Positions 18,174-29,446 are shown, counted from the stretch's first letter. The stretch is 64,000 nucleotides of DNA from Variovorax davisae (GCF_030316845.1 NZ_JASZYS010000003.1:434001-498000); one strand, 5' to 3'. Numbers and translations: made by a program. Notes: generated by a model from the letters alone, not told the origin.

Positions 18174-18727
18174 GTGGAAGCACATTTGGTAAGCGGGGCG
18201 GAGTTCCCAGGGAAACTGGTCGCGGTCACTGCGGAAGCCGATCGACTTGATCACGTCTCGGATGCGGAGCGCATGATCGGCGATCTATTGCGGGTAGTGC
18301 GCGAAGAACTGCGACTCGAAGTTGTGTTTCTCGGAGAGTTTGTCGACGGGCAGAGGATCTTCAGGCATGTCTCGGCCAAGCAATTGCCGGATGGTCTGAA
18401 GCTTGGCGAGTCGCATTCGCTGGAAGATACCCTTTGCCAGAGGATCGTCGACGGCCGCATGCCTAGCGTTCTGGAGAGTGTCGCCAGAGTTCGGGCGTCC
18501 TACGGCCTATCAAGTGCTTACGAAAAGCTGGGCGCCACATTGGCGTGCCCGTTCGCTTTACCGATGGCTCGCTCTATGGGGTTCTCTGTGGATTCAGTTT
18601 TGAGGCGCGCGAGGACCTGAGTGAGAGAGACGTAAAGCGGTTAGTCATGGCCGCCAATGCAGCAGGCCGTTTCCTCGCGCAGGCGGATGGCCAAGACGTG
18701 ACCCGAGAGCTTCCGCCGTGGGATTGA
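18174..18727 (+). pseudogene. GAF-domain protein, frameshifted
   Basis: AGGGAG at 18162-18167 points to a GTG start at 18174. The frame shows a GAF-like core (AERMIGDLLRVVREELRLEVVFLGEF, then RIVDGRMPSVL). It leaves the expected frame at GATLA. The rest, PVRFTDGSLYGVLCGF and LSERDVKRLVMAANAAGRFLA, is in another frame ending at 18727. Restoring a G near 18544 (GCGTGCCC to GCGGTGCCC) joins them into a single GAF domain of about 184 residues. Such domains sense small ligands or redox state; no output domain is present. Confidence 0.7.
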
Positions 18728-18815
18728 ATCTCTCCTGAGTGGGCCAGAGGCCTTGGCTGGCCTCCACGGCATTGGGCGTAAGCTATGTCTCCCGGAGTTT
18801 CCTCTACGTTGACTC

Positions 18816-19349
18816 ATGACCAATACCTATTCCCTAATCCAGCAGAAGATTGCGAAGCCTCAAAAAGAGGCCGATGCGCTTCGCCAAAAGGAGACGAGCG
18901 GCGTAGTCGCTCGGATCAAGGTTGCAATCGAGCACTATGGGCTGACGGCTGAGCAACTCGGCTTCGTTGGCGCGAAGGCCTCCGGCAAGGCAATGGTACT
19001 CGGCAAGGCAAAGGTGCTCGGCAAGGCAGCGTCCGGTGCGAAGTACCGCGATGGCAACGGCCAGAGCTGGTCAGGTCGAGGCCCGCGCCCGCGTTGGTTG
19101 CGTGACGCGATCGCGGGTGGGGCTTCGCTGGAGTCGTTTCTGGCGGTGAGGGGTGCGGCGGTAGCGGCACCATTGACGGCCAAGGGCATGGGCATCAAGG
19201 CAGCGAAGGCGGCCAAGTCAAGGCGTCGGCCATCGACGGTGCTGTATCAGGACGGCGCTGGTAATTCGTGGACTGGTCGCGGCCCGCAGCCGCGCTGGCT
19301 CAAGGACACGCTCGCCGGTGGGAAGACGCTGGAAGAGATGAGGGGCTGA
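18816..19349 (+). CDS. H-NS family nucleoid protein with two DNA-binding modules
   Basis: This 177-residue H-NS type protein has an N-terminal coiled-coil oligomerisation part (residues 1-45). Then, instead of the usual single C-terminal module, it has two: YRDGNGQSWSGRGPRPRWL at about 75-93 and YQDGAGNSWTGRGPQPRWL at about 145-163. Each is followed by the family's L(K/R)D-IAGG-like end. The linker is Lys/Ala-rich with a GKA repeat. Such proteins silence AT-rich foreign DNA. Its neighbour on the other strand is a second H-NS type gene. Confidence 0.9.
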   Translation: MTNTYSLIQQKIAKPQKEADALRQKETSGVVARIKVAIEHYGLTAEQLGFVGAKASGKAMVLGKAKVLGKAASGAKYRDGNGQSWSGRGPRPRWLRDAIAGGASLESFLAVRGAAVAAPLTAKGMGIKAAKAAKSRRRPSTVLYQDGAGNSWTGRGPQPRWLKDTLAGGKTLEEMRG

Positions 19350-19744
19350 GGGCCCGGATCTGGCGCGCCAGGGGACATGCCGTCAGGCATGTCTCGCAGG
19401 CCATACTGTGCCCCCACGCGGAACTCCGGCCGCTCAACCGACACTTTCATTTGCCTGGTCAACGCGAGCAACGATAGCTGCGACCGCAATCTCGCCGGCT
19501 TAGCTGGTCCGAGAGGTGGGCGAATGCGCTGAGCGGTACCGCCTAAAGCAGTCTTTTCCATCCACCAGTCGCGCCAACGCGTGTGCCGATGCCAGACCGA
19601 GCCACGATGGGGTGCGCAGAACAGTAGGGGAGCGAAACAGATCCATGGTAGCGCCCGCTACCGTTGGGGATAACTGCGGCGAAGCACAAACGGGCCGCAA
19701 TGCGGCCCGTTTGTGTGGACTGGCCGCAGACGGCCGACGCGCTA
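19350..19744. other. Convergent intergenic stretch with a strong hairpin
   Basis: About 395 bp lie between the two converging H-NS genes. It holds the hairpin at 19685-19715 and no supported gene. Confidence 0.5.
19685..19715. terminator. Bidirectional terminator hairpin between H-NS genes
   Basis: CACAAACGGGCCGCA and TGCGGCCCGTTTGTG form 15-bp arms around a single A. The arms are GC-rich inside with A/T-rich ends on both strands, so it can act for both converging genes. It lies 30 bp past the end of the minus-strand H-NS gene. Confidence 0.75.
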
Positions 19745-20479
19745 TCAGTTCGCGGATACGGTCGTCTCTGCGGGAGCGGAGGGCGACTCTGGCGCTGCAG
19801 CGGCCGTGGTTGCACGCGGGCGGCGGGTCTTGGCGGCGGATTGCGACTTCGCGGTCTTTGCGACGACCTGTTTTGAGGGCTTCGCTGCAGCCTTGGGGGC
19901 TGCAGCCGCCTTCTTCGCTGGCGTAGCCTTCTTTGAAGGCGCGCTCTTCTTCGGGTCAGCTTTCTTTGCAACCGTCGTTTCAGATTTCGCATCGGGAGCT
20001 GCGACGGAAGCGGAAGCAACCTTCTTGGAGCGAATCGCCTTCTTCACCGGTGCCGCAACACTGCGAGCCTTGCGGGCAACCTTCTTCGCCACTGCAGCGG
20101 CAGGTGCGTCAGCCTTTTCGACCGAATGTGCCACAACGACGCCAGATTGGTCGATGAGGAACTGGTCACGATTGCGCGCGGAGGCGATCCACCCGGGCGC
20201 TTTGCCGGACCCAGTCCAGGTCTTGCCCGTCTTGGGGTGGCGGTACTTGGGAATGCCTGCGCCCTTGCGCGTTGCTTTGCCACCGCCGAGAGCCTTGCCA
20301 GCGGCTGTCTTCAGTACTTTGGCACCACGGCCAAAGAGGTGCTCGACGGTCAGGCCAAACGTGGCGATCGACTCTCTGATCTGCGCAACCACCTTTGTCG
20401 TCTCGGCTTCTCGGAGCGCAGCGGCTTCCGTTTCAAGTTTGGCGATGGCGGATTTGAGTTGCGCGTAGGACTTCGTCAT
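19745..20479 (-). CDS. H-NS family protein with histone H1-like tail
   Basis: This is a 244-residue protein. Residues 1-50 form the oligomerisation coiled coil (YAQLKSAIAKLETEAAALRE). A DNA-binding module YRHPKTGKTWTGSGKAPGWI lies at about 79-98. The last 110 or so residues are almost entirely Lys, Ala, Pro, Ser and Thr (AKKA and KKAAPK-type repeats), like eukaryotic H1 tails and like the tails known in some Burkholderiales H-NS proteins. The tail is expected to bind DNA without sequence preference. Convergent with another H-NS gene. Confidence 0.9.
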   Translation of the reverse strand: MTKSYAQLKSAIAKLETEAAALREAETTKVVAQIRESIATFGLTVEHLFGRGAKVLKTAAGKALGGGKATRKGAGIPKYRHPKTGKTWTGSGKAPGWIASARNRDQFLIDQSGVVVAHSVEKADAPAAAVAKKVARKARSVAAPVKKAIRSKKVASASVAAPDAKSETTVAKKADPKKSAPSKKATPAKKAAAAPKAAAKPSKQVVAKTAKSQSAAKTRRPRATTAAAAPESPSAPAETTVSAN

Positions 20480-22021
20480 TGAGTCTGAAACCTTTGAAGT
20501 TGAGGGAGTTCGTCGCGTCGCCTCATGAGCGTCTGCGACAAAGGCGTGTTTGATGAATCGATGAATGGATATCGCCGATTCACATTCGCGCCGGAGCGGA
20601 TTTTACGCATGAGTGCAAAACAAGCCGCCTTCGCGCTTGCATGACGATCAAACAGCCACGGGACGGCCGCGTGACTGGTGTGTCTTCACTCGAGCTTCCT
20701 CGCTTGATGACTCGCACAGCGGGGAGCTTCCCAGGAAGCCAGGGGATGATGCGCGCGCTAAGCGCCTATACCGAGGGCGACCGTCGTGCTAGTAAAAGAT
20801 CCCAAGGAAACCGTTTGGCTGCAGGCAAACCGCACCTCTCCCAAGGTCTCGCGCCGCACGTAGCTGACACGCATGTCCCACGTCGAAATGTGCAACCGTC
20901 GCGGCAACCCATGACCCGGCGCGGCCCACGTGCATGACAAACTCAACCTGATGCGCAATTGGCTGGCGGCTGCTGACCACGCGACGCTCTTCTACGCACA
21001 AAAGAAAGTGGGATGGGACAAGCAGGTCGGGATCGGACGTTAAGCTCAGGAACACGGAAGGGTCGACTTATTCGCTGCTTAAAGTGGCGGCGAGAGCCCA
21101 ATCGGCATCCGTCGACTGCGGTCCTTGGTGGGTGACAGTTAGAACGGTACGACCGCCAACTGGCCAACCGCGGCCAGCTAGCGTACTTTCGGCCTTAGGT
21201 TGGTGGCGCAAATCGCTGCAGCCACGGTCGATTCGATCGCCCCGCCCGCTATGCCGCTGCGGGTTTTCGTCGAGCGCCTCAAGTGGGGAAAATTTGTATG
21301 CAGCGGTCGAAGCCAGATTGGCATCGCGGTCGCGGCTTCGGTATACGTCTGACCGCAAGGAGTCGGAAATCTGGGCCAGGCAGGTGACTTGCGTTGACGT
21401 CACCGGGCTCTTTCCAGGCCAGGATTGGATTTGGCTGTACCCCACTCTCAAGATCTCTTTGACCGCGCGCCCTCGATCGTGCGCATGCCCTCATGGCTTG
21501 GCCGCAGCGTCTACGAAGAGAGCGAACTCGAACTTGAACCTGGTGACTACAAGGTTATGCCGGGCGATCGCTGTACCGTCACTGTTTCAAAGACGGTCTA
21601 CTCAGGAATCGGTCCTGTGGAGATCGTCAGAGCCTAGATCTCCGGTTCACTTGAGAAATGCGCGGCGCCGCTGCGACTCGAATCGATCGAGCGACATTCG
21701 TGGGACGCGTGCGATCCACTAGCTTCACAAATTTTGGCATGAGTGCCGCCTCTATTGGCGCCGTCGGCATCGCCCCACGGTCGCCATAGCCCTGAGCAGC
21801 GCCGGCCAACAGGCGACTTGCAGTTGGTCAAGTCTTGTCGACCGACTAGTACGCGGGAAAGCCGCCAGCGGCATTTGGGGCAAGGTTAGGCGCAGGGAGG
21901 GAACTTCCCCGTCAGAATCGGACGCTGGAGAACACCATTCGCCCGACGAGCTGTGGGCGGGCGGGCTCGACTCGTGGGGCACTAAACAAGTCGGTCGGTC
22001 GACAGTGGCGTTCCGCCGGGA
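20480..22021. other. 1.5-kb region without a confident gene
   Basis: Frames on both strands overlap and lack recognisable domains. The one plausible coding fragment is the plus-strand frame ending at 21637. The region separates the accessory block from the first catabolic cluster and may be decayed sequence. Confidence 0.45.
21479..21637 (+). pseudogene. Possible C-terminal remnant of an unknown protein
   Basis: The last 50 or so codons before the stop at 21637 read RMPSWLGRSVYEESELELEP and then GDYKVMPGDRCTVTVSK, with natural-looking composition and an acidic-to-beta pattern. Upstream the frame loses protein character. It may be the end of a decayed gene. No family is recognised. Confidence 0.25.
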
Positions 22022-22930
22022 TCATTCCGTGAATTCCGCTGCGCCAATCAGTTCACGCAGGATCGCCGTAAGCGCACGAGCCGCGGGAGACATCGCGATG
22101 CGATTGCGGTAGGTCAGGGTGATGTCCACCTCGATGGAGGCACCTGGCACTGGGAGCGGAATCAAATGGCCGGCACGTTCATCGGGACGCACCAGTCGAT
22201 GCGGAAGAACGCCGATGAACGGGCCCTGCAGCACCAGCGCGCGCAGATAGCTCGCCGAATTGCTCAACACCGAGGCGATTGGCGGCGCGAGGCCCTGGTC
22301 GACAAACATCCGATCGAGGCGGCTCCGCCAGGACATGCGTTGCATCGGCAAAGCCCATGGATAGGACAGCAGGTCCTTAAGCTGGATCTCGGATTTCGAA
22401 GCCAGGGGATGGCGGGAAGACGCAAGTACTGAAACTTCGTCGCGGAAAACGATCTCGCTGGAAAGATCGGGGTCGCTCGGATCCGCCCAGCCGCTCAAAG
22501 CCAGGTCCAGTTCACCACGGCGCAGCGACGGGATCAGCTCTTCGACCGTGCCGACAACCACGGTCAGGCTGATGCCCTTGCGCCAGGAGTACAGGCGGGC
22601 GGTCGCGACGGGCATAAGGTTTTCGGCGACGCTCGTCGTGATGCCAACGACGACCTGGCCTTCGCTGGCACCGCGCAGCATCGCAATCTGGGTTTCAGCC
22701 AAGCGCATCTCGGCGCGCACCGCCTTGGCGTGGATCGCGAGTGCTTCGCCGAAGGCCGTCGGAACGACCCCCACCGGCGTGCGATCGAAGAGTTTGACCT
22801 GAAGTTCGTCTTCGAGCTGCCTGATGCTTTTCGTCAGCGCTGGCTGCGTCACGAAGACCAGTTCAGCCGCGCGACTCAGACTGCCTGTTTCGTAGATTGC
22901 GAGAAAGTGACGAAGCCGCTTGGTATCCAT
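22022..22930 (-). CDS. LysR-family transcriptional regulator
   Basis: This is a 302-residue regulator from the Met at 22930 (MDTKRLRHFLAIYETG); the longer frame upstream runs into the neighbouring gene and lacks support. The helix-turn-helix is SLSRAAELVFVTQPALTKSIRQLE. The rest is a two-lobed co-inducer domain of normal length. It is the last gene of the minus-strand unit, 11 bp after the 2-hydroxyacid dehydrogenase. It probably controls the nearby catabolic genes in response to a pathway intermediate. Confidence 0.92.
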   Translation of the reverse strand: MDTKRLRHFLAIYETGSLSRAAELVFVTQPALTKSIRQLEDELQVKLFDRTPVGVVPTAFGEALAIHAKAVRAEMRLAETQIAMLRGASEGQVVVGITTSVAENLMPVATARLYSWRKGISLTVVVGTVEELIPSLRRGELDLALSGWADPSDPDLSSEIVFRDEVSVLASSRHPLASKSEIQLKDLLSYPWALPMQRMSWRSRLDRMFVDQGLAPPIASVLSNSASYLRALVLQGPFIGVLPHRLVRPDERAGHLIPLPVPGASIEVDITLTYRNRIAMSPAARALTAILRELIGAAEFTE

Positions 22931-22941
22931 CGACGTGGCAG

Positions 22942-23916
22942 TCAGACCACGCGTGACAGGGGGGGCTCCCCTTGCATGACGCGCTCTATATTCTGGCACG
23001 CATGGGCCAGCCTGCGACCCCAGGTATCTACTGTCACACCGGCCACGTGAGGTGTGAACACGACGTTGTCGAGCGCCAGCAATGGCGAGTCGCCGGTGAG
23101 AGGTTCATGCTCGAAGACGTCCAGGCCAGCAGCTGCAATTCGGCCGCTGCGAAGGGCTTCGATCAGTGCGGCCTCGTCGACGAGCGCGCCGCGTGCGACG
23201 TTGATCAGGATGGAGGAGGGCTTCATCAGAGTAAGCGCTTGCCGATCGATCATGCGGCGGTTGTGCGCGCTCAGCGAGGCGTGAAGGCTGACGACGTCGG
23301 CGTCGCGCAACAGTTGCTCGAGCGTAACCAGGCGGGCATTGAGTTCCTGTTCGACGTCGATGGGCGCCCGTGCCGGGCTGAAGTAGATCACCTGGGCGCC
23401 AAAGGCGACGGCCAGCCGCGCCACATGCCGGCCGATTCGCCCGAGCCCGATGATGCCAAGCACCTTCCCGTGCAGTTCACGCAGGCTGGCGGTTTCCCGC
23501 ATACCCAGCCATTCGCCGCGGCGCATAGCTTCGTGGTGGAGGGGCAGGCGCTTGAGCGCTGCGAGGATCAACAACAGGGCGTGTTCGGCGGTCGTGGTCG
23601 CGTTGGCGCCGCCGTTGTTGGCCAGTGGAATGCCCGCGTCGCGAAACATCGTGAGGTCCAGCCAGTCGTAACCGGCGCTCATGAGCTGGAAGAGCTTGAG
23701 CCGCCCGGCTTGGCGAAGCTCCGTGGGCGACGGGTTGCCGGGATACGCCAACACCACGTCGGCGCGCCTCATGGCCTCGAGCCGGCGTGCGGGCGACGCG
23801 TTCTGCTCGACCATTTCGATCGTGCAATTCGCCGGCATGGCGCCGGCTACCACCGGATGAATCTCGACCGGCGCAAACCGAGCCGAATAGAGAAAGACGA
23901 CGTGGACGGGAGCCAT
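22942..23916 (-). CDS. D-2-hydroxyacid dehydrogenase (NAD-dependent)
   Basis: This 324-residue enzyme of the D-isomer-specific 2-hydroxyacid dehydrogenase family reduces 2-oxo acids or oxidises D-2-hydroxy acids with NAD(P). The nucleotide-binding GLGRIGRHVARLA, catalytic region NVARGALVDEAAL, FEHEP-glutamate and FTPHVAG histidine are all present. The start is the ATG at 23916 (MAPVHVVFLYS), 5 bp after the upstream dehydratase gene, so the two are cotranscribed. An aryl or branched 2-oxo acid substrate fits the neighbourhood but is not shown. Confidence 0.88.
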   Translation of the reverse strand: MAPVHVVFLYSARFAPVEIHPVVAGAMPANCTIEMVEQNASPARRLEAMRRADVVLAYPGNPSPTELRQAGRLKLFQLMSAGYDWLDLTMFRDAGIPLANNGGANATTTAEHALLLILAALKRLPLHHEAMRRGEWLGMRETASLRELHGKVLGIIGLGRIGRHVARLAVAFGAQVIYFSPARAPIDVEQELNARLVTLEQLLRDADVVSLHASLSAHNRRMIDRQALTLMKPSSILINVARGALVDEAALIEALRSGRIAAAGLDVFEHEPLTGDSPLLALDNVVFTPHVAGVTVDTWGRRLAHACQNIERVMQGEPPLSRVV

Positions 23917-23921
23917 GGCTT

Positions 23922-25928
<2,007 letters not shown>

Positions 25929-25947
25929 GGGTCTTTCTTTGACGCGA

Positions 25948-26481
25948 TCAGGCAGCCGAGGCGCCCGGGGGGTGTTGCGGAGGCTGGGCGGCATGGTCCG
26001 CCAGCGCTGCGCGGATGACGAGTGGGGCCGACAGCGCTCCGACGGCCATGCCGTAGATCAACTTGTAGGCGATGAAGGGCGACGATGGCATCGAATGCAG
26101 GCCCAGCGCCGCCAGCACGGCCGTGGACAGAGGCACGAGAACGATCGTCATCAGCAACGCCAGGACGAGGACGCGCAGGAGCGCATTGCGGGGCAGGCGA
26201 GCCCCCGGCCCATCGGTCGGCTCCAGAGGCGGCACGCGGCCGTCGCGAACGCGCTTGCGCGTGAGCAGGGTGACGATGAGGTTGCCCACCAAGGTGATCA
26301 TGAACACGGTGGGAATGAGGTCGATCGCCATGCCGTCCACTCCCCAGAGTGGCATCGCCGCTCGACCCTGCAGCGCGACGAAGGCAAACATCACTGACAG
26401 CACTGCGTTGAACACGCAGCCCAGCAGCAGTTCGGTTCGCAGGTACCGCCGATGGGCGGTTGAAAGGACGTCTGTGTGCAA
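25948..26481 (-). CDS. Four-helix inner-membrane protein, hypothetical
   Basis: This 177-residue protein has about four membrane segments (LLLGCVFNAVLSVMFAFVAL, LIPTVFMITLVGNLIVTLL, LRVLVLALLMTIVLVPLST, FIAYKLIYGMAVGALSAPLV). A perfect AAGGAG six bases before a TTG fixes the start at 26481. The ATG-less longer frame to 26544 is not needed. It leads the minus-strand unit with the dehydratase, 19 bp apart. It could be a small permease or accessory protein; no family is recognised. Confidence 0.7.
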   Translation of the reverse strand: MHTDVLSTAHRRYLRTELLLGCVFNAVLSVMFAFVALQGRAAMPLWGVDGMAIDLIPTVFMITLVGNLIVTLLTRKRVRDGRVPPLEPTDGPGARLPRNALLRVLVLALLMTIVLVPLSTAVLAALGLHSMPSSPFIAYKLIYGMAVGALSAPLVIRAALADHAAQPPQHPPGASAA

Positions 26482-26589
26482 TTCGTTCTCCTTGGCGCCA
26501 GGAAGCGCGCGGCATTCTAGGCACGGCCTTCGCCCGCGAGCCAATCAAAAGAAGTGCGCCTGCCATGAGCGGAATTCATGGGCCTGGAG

Positions 26590-26618
26590 GTTATGGGGCA
26601 GGTACGCGAATTCATTGG
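26590..26618. promoter_or_regulatory. Shared upstream element, copy 1
   Basis: GTTATGG begins and TTCATTGG ends a 29-bp stretch, with an ACGC core, that is closely matched at 29337-29365. It lies in the divergent region between the membrane-protein gene and the aminotransferase-like gene, about 95 bp before the latter's start. It is probably a binding site for one regulator of the cluster. Confidence 0.5.
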
Positions 26619-26712
26619 ACGGGGCCGATGCCGCTGCGAAGAATCGCCTCGCCTGGATTCCAGGGTTCTTCGGAGCCACCTCGCCGCTCCCATTTCGCTA
26701 CAGGAATCGGTC

Positions 26713-27741
26713 ATGCAGACCCGAGACGAACCATTGACACAGATTGCCATCGACAACGTCCACGACTTCACGCTGCCTGCGACCCAGAGTTCGCCGGCGG
26801 CCCGGCGAGCGCTTCGCGCCCTGGAACCCGGTTGCCTGCCCAGGGGCGGGGAACTCGCGCTGCGCGGACGCTTCGCTGAGTTGCACGGTGTCGAACTCGA
26901 CGGCGTGGCGCTCGGCAATGGTTCGACGGAGCTGCTGCACTTGCTGCTGCGTTCGCTGGGCGCGGGCAACATGGTGGTGGTCCTGGCGCCGGCCCTCGCG
27001 GAGTACGAGCGTGCCGCTAAGCTGGCGGGCGTCTTGACGGTCAGTCTTCTCGCAAGCGCGGAGACCGATTTCGTCTGGGACATCTCGCTGGTTTGCCAGC
27101 GGCTGGCGCAACTGCGGCCCGCCGCCGTGCTGCTTGCCAACCCGAGCGGGTTGACCGGAAGCCTCCTGGACGAACAATCCATCGAGGCCCTGGCTGGCGC
27201 CATTCCTGCCGGCGTGCTGGTGCTCGACGAAACCCAGATGTGTTTCGCCGATCGGCCACCGGCGCTGCGGAGGGCACGAGGCAACCTCCTGTCGATCCGG
27301 TCGATGAGCTTCGAACATGGGCTGGCAGGCTTGCGGCTCGGCTATGCGATAGGGCCGGCTCACGTCGTGGCGGCCATGCAGACGCAGCAGCCCGCACGCG
27401 CCATCAATGCAGCGGCGCAGGTGGCGGCGATTGCTTCGCTCGACGACCCCGGATGGACGGATCGATCGAGCGCGAGGCTCAGGCGCCATCGCAGCGCGTT
27501 GGCCAGGGCGCTTGCTCGGATCGGGTTCTGCGTGCTGCCTTCGCAAGCCGCATACCTCCTGGTCGAAACGCAAGAGGCCGCCTGGCTTTGCGCAGCATTG
27601 GCGGCCCTCGGCATCAAGGTCACTGACGGCGCTCGCCTGGGCGTGCCGGGGCATATCCAGATCGCGGTCCGGGGTGGCGAAGCCGCAAGGCGGCTGGTCG
27701 ATGAGATGAAGCGGCTTCTCGGCGGGAGGACTGAGCGATGA
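26713..27741 (+). CDS. Aminotransferase-fold protein lacking the PLP lysine
   Basis: This 342-residue protein of the class I/II (HisC-like) aminotransferase fold has GNGSTELLHLLLR, LANPSGLTG and GLAGLRLGYAIG in the right order. The conserved SK before GLAGLRLGY, which holds the PLP Schiff-base lysine, reads SFEHGLAG (nucleotides AGC TTC), so the lysine is Phe. The VDEAY motif is LDETQ, losing the Tyr as well. It is therefore unlikely to be a normal aminotransferase. AGGAA supports the ATG at 26713, and the stop overlaps the next gene by four bases, so it is translationally coupled to the GMC oxidoreductase. It may be a pseudoenzyme with a binding or structural role. Confidence 0.8.
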   Translation: MQTRDEPLTQIAIDNVHDFTLPATQSSPAARRALRALEPGCLPRGGELALRGRFAELHGVELDGVALGNGSTELLHLLLRSLGAGNMVVVLAPALAEYERAAKLAGVLTVSLLASAETDFVWDISLVCQRLAQLRPAAVLLANPSGLTGSLLDEQSIEALAGAIPAGVLVLDETQMCFADRPPALRRARGNLLSIRSMSFEHGLAGLRLGYAIGPAHVVAAMQTQQPARAINAAAQVAAIASLDDPGWTDRSSARLRRHRSALARALARIGFCVLPSQAAYLLVETQEAAWLCAALAALGIKVTDGARLGVPGHIQIAVRGGEAARRLVDEMKRLLGGRTER

Positions 27742-29324
27742 AGGGCCGTACGCCGACATATCCGCTGGAAGCCGACGTGGTGATCGTCGGCGCCGGCGCA
27801 GCAGGTGCCGTCATGGCGGCCAGGCTCGCCCGGGCCGGGCGCCGTGTGGTGATCCTCGAAGCGGGTCCGCGCTGGAACGCAGGTGACCTCGTGAGTTCGC
27901 AGATCTGGGCACGCCGCATCAAATGGGGCGGCCCCGCGGTGCTGCCCGGCGGAGAAGATCCCTACGGATTCAACATGGCGAATGGCTGGGGCGTGGGCGG
28001 CGCCTCGCTGCACCACTACGGCGGTTGGCCTCGCATGCATGCGGAGGATTTCCGCATGCGTTCGACCTACGGCCAAGGCCTCGACTGGCCGTTGACCTAT
28101 GCGGACCTGCGACCCTGGTACGACAAGATCCAGGAAGAGGTTGGTATCTCGGGCGATGCGGTCGCGGAGACGTGGCGGCCGCCAGGCGCGCCCTATCCGC
28201 TCGGGCCGATGGCGGTCTTCAACCAGGGCGCGCTGCTGCGTCGTGGCTTCGAGAAGCGTGGGCTGCGCACAGCGCCCTATCCCGCGGCGATCCTGTCGGC
28301 GAACTACAAGGGGCGGCCGGCGTGCATCAACGACGGCTGGTGCGACGCCGGCTGTCCGCTCATGGCATTGGCCAATCCGCTCGCGCTCTACATTCCTCAG
28401 GCACTCGAGGCTGGTGCGGTGGTGCACGAGCACTGCCGCGCACGTCGCGTGTTGGCAGACGGGCGTGGACGCCGGGTGCGCACGGTGGAGTTCGTCGACG
28501 CCGACGGCCGCGCGCATGCAATCCGCGCGCGCTCGGTGGTACTTGCGGCCGGGCCGGTGCAGAACGTGCGCATCCTGCTGCAGTCGGCCTCGCCCGCGTC
28601 GCCCAAAGGTCTCGCGAATGGCAGCGGCATGGTGGGGCGAAACATCGCGGCCCATGTGATGGTGCCTGCACATGGTTTCTTCGACGACAAGACGCAGTGC
28701 CACCTGGGCACCAGCGGCGCGCAACTCATCTGCCAAGACCACTATGGCAAGCGGCGTGCCGATGGTGCTTTCGGCAGCGTGACGTGGGCGATTGCGAACG
28801 CACTCAAGCCCAACGACCTGCTTGGCATCGCGAATACGCGTGCGGATCTCATGGGCGGTGAACTCCATCGCTTCATGGCGCGCGCCGCCCATCATCTGGC
28901 GACGATGAGCGCGATCTGCGAGACCGTTCCCTCGGCCCGCAATCGGATCGAACTGGGCCCGCGCGTGGACCGCGACGGTATCGCGCAGGTGCGCATCACG
29001 CACACGCTCGACGAGCAGGCCAGGGCCTTGGCGACATTCGCGGGCCGCGAGGCGCTCGCGCTCTTCGCGTCGGCGGGAAGCCGTGAGAACTGGCTGGGTC
29101 AACGCGGACTGGCACACCTGGCGGGCGGGACCCTCATGGGCGAGAAAGCTACCGCTTCCGTGACGGACTCCTTCGGCGTCTGCCATGAACACACCAATCT
29201 GCTGATCGCCGGTGCGGGCCTGTTCCCGAGCGTCGGCGCCGTCAACCCGACCTTCACGCTCCATGCGCTCGCGGCTCGCAGCGCCGAGCATGTGATCAAG
29301 CAATGGTCCAGCCTTGCGGCATGA
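27738..29324 (+). CDS. GMC-family FAD oxidoreductase 1
   Basis: This is a 528-residue flavoenzyme that oxidises an alcohol. The FAD-binding VVIVGAGAAGAVMAARLA is at about 13-31. WGVGGASLHHYGG, a family-specific GWCDAGCP, the catalytic-His region LAHLAGGTLMG and the C-terminal NPTFTLHALA follow. It shares GDLVSSQIWAR, DLRPWYD-type and WRPPG-PYP blocks with the GMC gene at 42419, so the two are paralogues of the gluconate-dehydrogenase-like subgroup. Unlike the second copy it has no small subunit next to it. Its ATG overlaps the stop of the aminotransferase-fold gene. Confidence 0.88.
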   Translation: MKGRTPTYPLEADVVIVGAGAAGAVMAARLARAGRRVVILEAGPRWNAGDLVSSQIWARRIKWGGPAVLPGGEDPYGFNMANGWGVGGASLHHYGGWPRMHAEDFRMRSTYGQGLDWPLTYADLRPWYDKIQEEVGISGDAVAETWRPPGAPYPLGPMAVFNQGALLRRGFEKRGLRTAPYPAAILSANYKGRPACINDGWCDAGCPLMALANPLALYIPQALEAGAVVHEHCRARRVLADGRGRRVRTVEFVDADGRAHAIRARSVVLAAGPVQNVRILLQSASPASPKGLANGSGMVGRNIAAHVMVPAHGFFDDKTQCHLGTSGAQLICQDHYGKRRADGAFGSVTWAIANALKPNDLLGIANTRADLMGGELHRFMARAAHHLATMSAICETVPSARNRIELGPRVDRDGIAQVRITHTLDEQARALATFAGREALALFASAGSRENWLGQRGLAHLAGGTLMGEKATASVTDSFGVCHEHTNLLIAGAGLFPSVGAVNPTFTLHALAARSAEHVIKQWSSLAA

Positions 29325-29336
29325 AGCGCACGCGAA

Positions 29337-29365
29337 GTTATGGCACGAGGCACGCATTTCATTGG
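29337..29365. promoter_or_regulatory. Shared upstream element, copy 2
   Basis: This stretch from GTTATGG to TTCATTGG has the same length and order as the element at 26590-26618. It begins 13 bp after the first GMC gene and about 82 bp before the DapA-like start. CATAAC at 29384-29389 is the inverse of its opening GTTATG. It is probably the promoter-proximal site of the downstream unit. Confidence 0.5.
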
Positions 29366-29446
29366 CGCGCAACACGCTGCATTCATAACATCCTTGAGAC
29401 CTAAACCAAATAGATGAACCGGGTCGAGAGACCCAGGAGATGCGAA

